Shown piece by piece: positions 55,930 through 64,000 of a DNA stretch of 64,000 nt; the stretch's first letter is position 1, and the number at the start of each line of letters is the position of its first letter. Origin of the DNA: Siphonodentalium dalli (Eukaryota > Mollusca > Scaphopoda > Gadilida > Siphonodentaliidae). Where the stretch lies: NCBI GenBank assembly GCA_032622095.1, contig CP136069.1:2265462-2329461 (forward strand), written 5' to 3'. The notes beneath the pieces were generated by a model. The model did not search any database. It was not told the DNA's origin and worked only from the letters and a program-made list of their open reading frames with translations. The position numbers and the translations under genes are program-made.

Positions 55930-56860
55930 AATAATATTACTGATGATTTTCGAATTTTTAACTGGTTATTATATCGGCCATTTTGAATTGTCATTTTATG
56001 TCAGAAACAATTATTTGTCGAGTTGCCAACATTGTTTTTTGGAATCAGATTACAAATTACATTTAGACACAACTGTCTAAACCATTTGAAGGTTATATTT
56101 CTCTTTCTGCCATTTAAGACCGCAATAATTTATGAAATTCGCGGGTTTTTTTGTTCAATTTTGGGCATAAAGTGGGTTAAATGTCAAACATGTTCACTTT
56201 AGATTACCACATATGTTCTGTGTATAGTGTCTCTTGTCACAGTTCGTTCGAAAGTACGGAAATGCATAATATTCAAACGTCTAAGAACAACATATAACAG
56301 TAAACGAAAATCTAGACTTTGTTCTGATGGCGGCCATTTTGAATTGTCATTTTTGGTCAGAAACAATTATTTGTTGAGTTGCCAACATTGTTTTTTGGAA
56401 TCAGGTTACAAATTACATTTAGACACAACTGTCTGTACCATTTGAAAGATACGTACGTTTACAGCATATTTCACTTTCTGCCATTTAAGACCGTAATAAT
56501 TTATAAAATTCGCGTTTTTGTCATTTTTTGTCATAAATTGGGTTAAATGTCAAACATGTTCACTTTAAATTACCACATATGTTCTGTGTATACTTCTTCT
56601 TGTTCCAGTTCGTTCGAAAGTACGGAAATACTCAATATTCGAACGTCTTAGAGCAACATATAACAACAAACGTAAAGTTAGACTTTGTTTTGATGGCGGC
56701 CATTTTGAATTGCCATTTTTGACCAGAAATAATAATTTGTCAACTTGCCAACATTGGTTTTTGAAATCAGCATAAAAAATACCTTTAGAAACAATTCTCA
56801 AAAGCTTCTGAAAGAAAAATGCCCGCACCTTTGTTTCTAGAGGCTTTTTTAGATTTTCGA
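55930..56860. repeat. ~360-bp tandem repeat, ~2.6 units, right arm
   Basis: GCCAACATTGTTTTTTGGAA begins units at about 56025 and 56381, with a diverged third at 56747. Each holds GGCGGCCATTTTGAATTG, AAATGTCAAACATGTTCACT and ACCACATATGTTCTGTGTAT. Confidence 0.85.
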
Positions 56861-56872
56861 ACCTGACTATTA

Positions 56873-58975
56873 CCATTGAGGAAATTTCCCAAGTTCTAAT
56901 GAATGCCAAGAATAAAACGTCTTTCGGCCCAGATAACATCCCATACGAATGTCTAAAATGTGAAAGTGTTAAACCAGTTCTACACAATTTATTTAACTTT
57001 ATATTTGACACAGGCATATTTCCCTCAGTGTGGAGGCAATCTCTGATATACCCTATACCAAAGGATAAGAGTAGTGATCCCAGAATACCATTAAATTACC
57101 GAGGAATATCTCTGATGCCTACATGTAGCAAACTTTACAGTTGTTTATTGAATAATAGATTGATTGAATATTTAGAAATGAATGAAATTCTAGAAGATGA
57201 ACAGAATGGCTTTAGACCTGGTCGATCATGTTTGGATAATATCTTTATGTTATCAGCTCTTATAAGAGGCAAAAAACAGATTTTTACAACTTTAATAGAC
57301 TTTAGAAAAGCCTTTGATTGCGTTGATCGAGACATGCTGCTATTTAAGCTACTTAAGGGTGGCTTGGATGGCAACATGTACCAATCTATCAAAATCATGT
57401 ATCAGAACACTTTTTCACGTGTTCGAATAAATGGCAACTTATCAGCACCTTTCAGATGTTTCTTTGGTGTAAAACAAGGCGACAGTCTATCCACGACACT
57501 CTTTAACATATTCGTTAACGATCTTATTTCAGATATTAAACATTTAGAAATTGGGAGTGAATCTAGAGGAATTCAAGATATCTTCGCTTATGTATGCTGA
57601 TGACATTGCTTTAAAGGCTGAGTCAGAAACTGATATGCAAACAATTTTGAAAACAGTTCAAAACTGGTGTAGAAAATGGCGCATGACAGTTAATTTAGAA
57701 AAAACGAAAGTTGTCCATTTTAGAAAGAAACACATTCAAAGAACTAATTATAGTTTAATTTTCGAAAATCAAGCTGTAAATATGACTGATCAATATAAAT
57801 ATCTTGGTGTTATTTTCCATGAGTTTGGTAGTTTCGATATGACAACTGAAACTCTATCAAAGTCAGCAGGTAGATGCCTCGGGGCCATTATATCAAATGT
57901 TCACACATATAAGGACTAATGTTTCAAAACTTTTGGTAAAATTTTCCAAAACTGTGTTAGCCCAATTATGGATTATTCATCTGGTGTCTGGGGATACAGA
58001 AAATACGCTTGTATAGACATGGTTCAAAACAGAACATTCAGGTATTTCCTTGACGTCCATCGATTTTGTCCGCTATTAGCCATTGAAGGCGAAATTGGTA
58101 TCCAAACATGTAGATTACGCCGATGGGTCAATATGGCTAGACTTTGGAACCATCTTATTAAATTGTCTGATGAACGACTTGTTAAAAAAGTTTTCTTATG
58201 GGATCTCATTGAAATATCAGATGGTTGGAGCGCCAATTTCTCTGATATTCTTACCGAAGCTGGAATGATATCCACCTTTGAAAATATACAAACATGTAAT
58301 ATTACCGATCTAGAATTGAAACTCACTCAAATTCGTGCAGATAAATGGCTAGAAAAACTTAACTATATCCCAAAGCTACGAACTTACAGATTATACAAGA
58401 AAATCTATGAAACTGAGAAATATATCAGTATGAACATTGACAAATCGCACCGATCGATCTTGGCTCAATTTCGTTGCGCAATACTTCCACTGAGAATAGA
58501 AACTGGCAGATTTCGAAATGAGAAAGTTGATGAACGAATTTGTACTCTGTGCGACCTGCAAGAAATAGAGGATGAAAGCCACTTTCTTTTGCGCTGCCCG
58601 CTGTACACACACTTAAGGTCCCAGCTCCTGAATTCTATTCCCGTTGATATTTCTAGTAAGTACTGATGAAAATAACAATGACGCATTGACTGAAATAATT
58701 TCATATCCACGTCAGTTAGCAAAATTCCTTTTTGAGGCCTTTATGAAAAGAAAACATTGTCTCTATAAATAACTATTGGAATGGTAAACTCCATATTATA
58801 TATAATTGTTAACGATCACTCTCATGATATATATGTGTTTTCCCGATATATAGATACGGATGACTTATAGGCCCCATGTGGCCGGGTGCAATATCATTAT
58901 TTGTTTATGTAATATATTTATGTATTGTAGATGCACATGTCACGTTAATAAAAGATTATCTCTCTCTCTATACAT
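56873..58975 (+). mobile_element. LINE remnant B: nearly whole reverse transcriptase and C-terminus
   Basis: Starts inside the RT with SFGPDNIPYECLK, then IPLNYRGISLMPTCSKLYS, NGFRPGRSCLDNIF, TTLIDFRKAFDCVDRDML, GVKQGDSLSTTLFNIFVNDL, and YADDIALKAESETDMQ in a shifted frame. The frame changes between 57551 and 57600, and there is an in-frame stop at 57917-57919. A 232-codon frame (57968-58666) ends with CTLCDLQEIEDESHFLLRCP, a zinc-knuckle-like C-terminus as in LINE A. The 3' tail is GTTAATAAAAGATTATCTCTCTCTC. The endonuclease half is missing (5' truncated at the TIR element edge). Same broad clade as A but a different family. Confidence 0.93.
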
Positions 58976-60052
58976 ATGTGTATAAAAGTATAGAGATGTA
59001 TAAAACTTCTCCATCTTGTTTGGATATCAATAAGGAAATTTAGAGGCCACCTTTAATTTATATCTTTGCAAGAATACAGACACTGAACGAAAGTGCATAC
59101 CAGAACTGACGGGTTACAGTCATTTCGTACCCTCGCATTTTCGTACCCTACCAACTCGAACCCGATATGGTCTTCTCGTTCCCTCTGGTCTTGAGTCATT
59201 TCGTACCCCGTGAGTCATCTCGTACCCTCCTTCAGAAATGACAAGAAGAGCACCAGAACACCAGACGATGCACTGTAAATGACGAACGAAACCTAACATA
59301 GCATCATCTGGCATTCTGGTGGGCATCTGTGTACGTAGGCCCCACTCATAAATCTGACATTCAAAATACATACCATCAACCATGAGCTATGCAAGATTAT
59401 CATATTGGCATTTGCAGATGCCACATACCTGAATCGTCTAGAACTGGCAATGAAAACAAGGGGAAATGTCAAAGGTGAATTTGGTGCCGGAGAATCTGTT
59501 ATATATCATGTCGTATTACCATTAACCATTATCACATACAAATAGGGATCTCCGTCTGCAGGTACTGAATGATCAACATAAAATATTAATTCAGTTCACT
59601 GCAGACCCATTTATGATCTCTTTTTAGAAATGGTTATACAAAAAGTTGTTTGACAATTTGAATTGGGTCTCAAGACTTTTTATGAACAATCTATACATTG
59701 AAAATACTTTAATTTAAACTAATTTATGTTTTATTTTAGACGAAAAGAGAAACGTCAGTTAATAGTAAACCTACCGTATGGATAGATGTGAATAGAACTA
59801 CAGTCCATAGAGCAATGGCAGAATTTTCTGATATTTTTACCGCGAAATCACAAGTCACTAACTAAAACTGATTCCAATTGGTCATTGCAACCTCTTGTCA
59901 TGTTAAGGACAGGTGTCACACCTCTCCTTGTCTTCATCTAAATGAACACCACCCAAGATGAGGGAAGACTCTAATCCTCGACCCTGTTGTGTTCAAATAA
60001 ATGTTATTTACATAAAAACAATGATTAACGAGAGGCCGATCACGATCGGCAG
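58976..60052. other. Unassigned DNA with a cluster of TCGTACCCT motifs
   Basis: At 59117-59235, six copies of (GTCA)(T/C)NTCGTACCCT-like words occur irregularly; the same word recurs at 61.75-62.2 kb. The rest is AT-rich with no gene. Confidence 0.5.
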
Positions 60053-61350
60053 ATGTTTAACCCATACCTTGGCGATAGTGATCAGCTATTTTCAGTTCTG
60101 ACACGAAAATCCATAAGCCATAACTCTGTTTAAAATATAAAAAAATGGATCAAACCCAAATTCGAAATCTATCTGTATTTTGGGCTGAGAAATTCACATA
60201 CAAAATTTACATACATATCAATAAAATGAGATATATCAGATGAAAGGTATTTCTGCTAAGTATAAGGAATGTTGAGAATTAAGGGTTCATTTTAACCACA
60301 AAAATCCATACAAGTGAAAGGGATATAATAGGAGAATGATTACATGAAAAATATACAAAAGCATAAAATTGGTGACAAGGGTTAACAATTTTAACTCAAT
60401 AAAATTAGGTACAGGTATGTCACTGGAACACTGCATTGATATCCTAAACCAGAGAGCTGTATGGAAATACAATAAACAACAGATGGTTCTCTGTCCAATT
60501 ACAGCTTCCACAGTGCCCTGACAAAATGATGGCTAAAAATAACTCTAATTTCCAATAATACAAGTTAATCTATTCTCTCTCTCAGAGCTAACTGATATCA
60601 CAGGGGTTATATATCTGCTATGGTTCTACATGATAAGCATAAAAATATCGAATCTGTTCAATCCTTAGTTAAAAAGGGCCATAACTCTGGTATAAAAAAC
60701 AGGTTCTAACCCATATTCAAACTTGATCTGTATTTTTAGTTGAGAAACTCACATACCAAATTTGGTTCCTATCAGACGATAACTGGTTGAGCTATCGAAG
60801 CATGGATGAATTCTATATCAAAGGGCCATAACTCCATTAAAAATAATCTGATCAAACCCATATTCGAACTCGAATTGTATTTTAGATAGAGAAACTCACA
60901 TACCAAATTTGGTTCTCATGAGATAATATTTTTTTTAGTTATCGTAGCATCCATGAATTCTAAGTCGAAAAAGGGCCATAACTCCGTAAAAAAAAACTCG
61001 GATCAAACCCATATTCGAACTCGATCTGTATTTTGGGCTCTGAAACTCGCATACCAAATTTGGTTCCGATCAGATAAAAATTGTTTGAGTTATGACAGCA
61101 TGCGTGAATTCGAAGTTGAAAAAGGGCCATAACTCCGTAAAAAAAACTCGGATCAAACCCATATACGAACTCGATCTGTATTACGGTCTGAGAAACTCAT
61201 ATACAAAATTTATTTCCGATCGGATAGAAAATATTTGAGTTATCGCACCATGCGTAAAGTGTCCACAGACAGACAGACGGACGGACGCACGACGAGTGGT
61301 CAATCCGGACGTCGACATTATGTTTACCATACTATGGTATGGGTAAACAT
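60053..61350. mobile_element. TIR element with ~147-bp tandem monomers
   Basis: ATGTTTAACCCATACC...GGTATGGGTAAACAT. Four monomers (AAAGGGCCATAACTC at about 60675, 60821, 60970, 61123) contain GATCAAACCCATATTCGAAC, CTCACATACCAAATTTGGTT and GAGTTATCG. It ends ACAGACAGACAGACGGACGGACGCACGACG. No transposase; target duplication not clear. Confidence 0.72.
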
Positions 61351-61744
61351 AAAAAGGAAATTGAAGGGGTTAAACTTATAATATGCGTTTATCGCTGGCT
61401 TTGGAAAATTTACAAGATAATTATAACAGAAAACTTCTACCTATTTATTCTCGTTATTTGATCAGAATGTTAATGCATTTTTTGTTTCACTCGAGGTTCT
61501 AAGTTAATTGTTCCAAACAGTCAATGAATAAATTTTATTGTATATCCATATGCATTCTCTCTTCCCATTTATATTTATGCAGTATATCATACCCAGATGT
61601 TCAGATAAGCTGGTTCAATCATTGCAAAGTGTTCATAAACTAAGTCAGGTCTTGCACTGGGATGGGAGTGTCACTCTGCATGGGGCAAAATGTTTGTGGA
61701 CGGGTGGCAACGTACGTTTAAATGTTGACCCAACGATTTTACTT

Positions 61745-62215
61745 ACGAATGATCAGACTTGATCAACCTGTACTCCGAGTCACAATTGACATAATATGTC
61801 GAGTGCAACTATTATCATGGGAAACATATCTTGAAGTGTTTGATTGACCCCTACCGTATATAGGTGCATAGTTTTTACACCAACTCGTATACCATACTCA
61901 GACTGTCCCCGTTTGTTGGTGATGTAAACTTTTGCAACAGTTTCCACAACAAAGTCAACTTGTACCCTGAGTCACCAATTTTACAATTTCGTAGTATACA
62001 TCTTATACAGTTGTCCAAAAACTAAGTCAACTCGTACCCTGAGTCACTTTGAGTTTATCATATTATTTTATGGACATTAACATAGTCAACTCGTGGAGTG
62101 ATGTGACTACAGTTTACCAAGACCAAGTCAACTCGTACCCTGATTTTACAATGTCATACACAAAGTCATTTCAATGACTTTGATATACTGAGTCATCTCG
62201 AACCCTGCGCTCGGG
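61745..62215. repeat. Dispersed GTCAACTCGTACCCTGAGTCA motif cluster
   Basis: Near-copies at about 61758, 61950, 62026, 62085, 62125 and 62188, spaced 40-190 bp. The same word family lies at 59117-59235. Purpose unknown. Confidence 0.7.
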
Positions 62216-62469
62216 TATACAATCGATATGAAACGAGGACTACTGTCAGGAAAGGTATTTATCAGTTAATTAAATTTTAATTAGAATTTCTTATCACATC
62301 ACCGGGACAATTTTTAGGTGCTATTTTTAGGAAAAAAAATCACACATCAAACTTTGGAGCATACCAAGAAGGAGAACTGTTACGTTGTTGTCACCCTCAA
62401 TCACGAGAAAATTCAATTTAGATTTCACCATGGATATTTAATTACGATCAAAATAAACGACTTTAAACT

Positions 62470-63600
62470 CCTTTGTAGGCAAATATTTACATAGTGCACT
62501 CAAAGGCTCCAAAATATCTCTCTGAACACTTTACCACAGTTAGCTCTTACTGTAGCTATGAATTAAGATCAGGGCAACAAAAAATCACAATCCCTCATGT
62601 AGGTCCTTTTGGCTCGGACAGTTTCTGTTATACAGGAATAGTACTCTGGAATGATTTTTCTAACCAAATTGATCCCAAAGGTAACAACACATTATGGACC
62701 AAGGCCATTCAATCAGAGTATTTTAATAGATATAAAAAATCTGAAAGTTCTATCTATAAGTACTATTAACAAAGTAGGCGATTGTGTAGTTTCATCATGC
62801 ACTTAGGAGAGTTTGCTTTGTATATAACTTTGATTTAATGTCTAGAGTGTGGGTAGCCTTTGACTGTGGTGTCGTAGTACGTGATCGAACGGTGTCATCC
62901 AGGTCGAAGGGAATAACATCACCTTACTGTCCATGGTACACTACGATAAGTTGGTGCTAGCCTTATAATCACCACATAACCACTGAACCTACACAATAGT
63001 CAAAGACACCCTCTCACCTATTTTAATCGATATATCTCCATATTTTTTAACTCTCGTGGAAAATATGTGCCGTTCAGCTCACTGTCATCTATCGTGACTT
63101 TAATTTCAACTGACCGTTTACATCTCATTGGTTAACTATAACATTATATATTTTAAAACCATAGTTTGTGATGGTAGGAAGCGTACGGGTGTGTTCCGGT
63201 CTCTCATGTGGCCTGAATCCATTGGGGACCATAATGGAAATAAATGGTCTTAGGACTGTTTTCTTATGCTATCCCCGCTGGTTTTTGGTCACCTGTTAGT
63301 GCCGGACAACTCCTTTACAGGCTCATAATCCTATATAAACGCCATACTCATGCTGGGCATTGGTCAGCTACGGTGGTGGTGATGTACCACATGGTACAAC
63401 ACATCCTTCCGTAGATGACCAATGTCCAGTAATAACTCAAATAATTTCTATATCTTTACAATCTGTGTTAATCTGTCACTTGTTACATGTATATCACATA
63501 TATACCATGTATTCCTGTTTTTTTATCTATACATGTAGGTTGTCCTACACAAATGTGTGTCTTAAAGACCATTAAAACGTATCTTATCTTATCTTATAGC
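62470..63600 (+). mobile_element. LINE remnant C: CR1-like 3' end
   Basis: The 62494-62769 frame reads SKAPKYLSEHFTTVSSYCSY, ELRSGQQKITIPHVGPFGSD and SFCYTGIVLWNDFS, the C-terminal signature (AP.YL ... R.....P......SF...G..LWN) of CR1/L2/Jockey-type reverse transcriptases. About 800 bp of untranslated DNA follow, ending ATTAAAACGTATCTTATCTTATCTTA. Strongly 5' truncated. The 3' region includes CATATTTTTTAACTCTCGTGG and a GGTGGTGGTGATGTACCAC stretch; a short frame there is not supported. Confidence 0.8.
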
Positions 63601-64000
63601 CCGTCTTTGTTACACTAAATCCTGTTCGGTGATTGGTCAACTGCCAATTGGGTGACCCGTTTCATACCCCAATTAGTCCAGTGCATTTATGGTTTCACCT
63701 CAAAATAATTGCAACACAAAGTTTCTCAGTGGGAATAAGTACTTTAACCCATCACAAATAATATACTAAAAATCAACAAGAATCAAGAAATGCGAAATTG
63801 ATGAATTTTGTGAAATAAATTTGTCAAAATTTGGTAAAATACTCATTTTATAGCTTTTTAAGGATGTTTATAAAAAACTTCCTTTCACATGTCCTTCCAT
63901 TTATATATCCATTCTGTAGAGTGCACAACCCTGATTACAGAACAGAAAACCTTTCCTAGATACGTTCAGTATTTTTTGAGTTATGTGCCTCCAAAATTTG
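63601..64000. other. AT-rich DNA at right edge
   Basis: No gene or recognised element. TTGCAACACAAAGTTTCTCA and the following AT-rich text have no partner in the window. Confidence 0.4.

Larger units (their letters stand above)
52759..56872. mobile_element. 4.1-kb inverted-duplication TIR element carrying nuclease-like genes
   Basis: TTA-TAGTCAGGTTC...GAACCTGACTA-TTA; the 3-bp TTA duplication fits Harbinger-type insertion but is short. Left arm about 52762-54360, right arm about 54917-56869, loop about 555 bp. Both arms hold ~360-bp tandem segments and a copy of the same C-terminal coding region, in opposite orientation. LINE remnant B begins directly at the right edge. Confidence 0.7.

Noticed and set aside
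60053-61350. Helitron-type ends for the 60-kb satellite-bearing element
   Set aside because: Clear terminal inverted repeats are present, and no CTRR-type 3' hairpin end was seen.
1-64000. LTR retroelements, Polintons or other virus-like elements
   Set aside because: No long direct terminal repeats with gag/pol/integrase signatures, capsid genes or polymerase B motifs were recognised.

Overview
This is AT-rich eukaryotic DNA with long introns, many fold-back and tandem repeats and 5'-truncated LINEs. It looks like a lophotrochozoan animal, most likely a bivalve or other marine mollusc. The basis is the type of dispersed repeats, LINE 3' tails ending in microsatellites, and a split animal gene. 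No rRNA, tRNA, CRISPR array or bacterial-style operon was seen.

The one convincing host gene is the 5' half of an ectonucleotide pyrophosphatase/phosphodiesterase (ENPP), on the minus strand from about 14672 down to 961 and running off the left edge. Six exons with canonical splice sites and matching phases give, in order: a short cytoplasmic piece, one membrane anchor, a Thr/Pro/Gln-rich stalk, and the start of the catalytic domain (SLDGFR, TFPNHYT, GLYPESHGI, WITA...WVGSD). Its introns are packed with mobile elements: TTAA-flanked piggyBac-like MITEs, TA-flanked mariner-like MITEs, hAT-like MITEs with 8-bp target duplications, and a 5.2-kb unclassified transposon (4241-9397) whose target site is confirmed by related uninterrupted copies.

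From 14.7 to 39 kb there is no convincing host gene. A 5.5-kb satellite (19053-24590) has a 40-bp unit with no plus-strand stop, so it gives huge but almost certainly spurious reading frames. It is followed by fold-back MITEs, a duplicated 1-1.7 kb segment (28.4-30.2 and 37.5-38.5 kb), a large inverted duplication with exon-like pieces (30.9-34.05 kb), and a 3.2-kb TIR element with CpG-rich palindromic arrays at both ends (34131-37293). A 100-N gap lies at 39084-39183.

From 39 kb to the end there are three LINE remnants (39184-40590, 56873-58975, 62470-63600), several TIR elements with internal tandem repeats (44045-45364, 46191-47817, 60053-61350), a 64-bp tandem array carrying a splice-donor-like motif in nearly every unit (49.7-50.97 kb), and a 4.1-kb inverted-duplication element (52762-56869). 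Both arms of that last element carry copies of a nuclease-like gene of a multi-copy invertebrate family. The window is therefore mostly repeat landscape around the front half of an ENPP gene.
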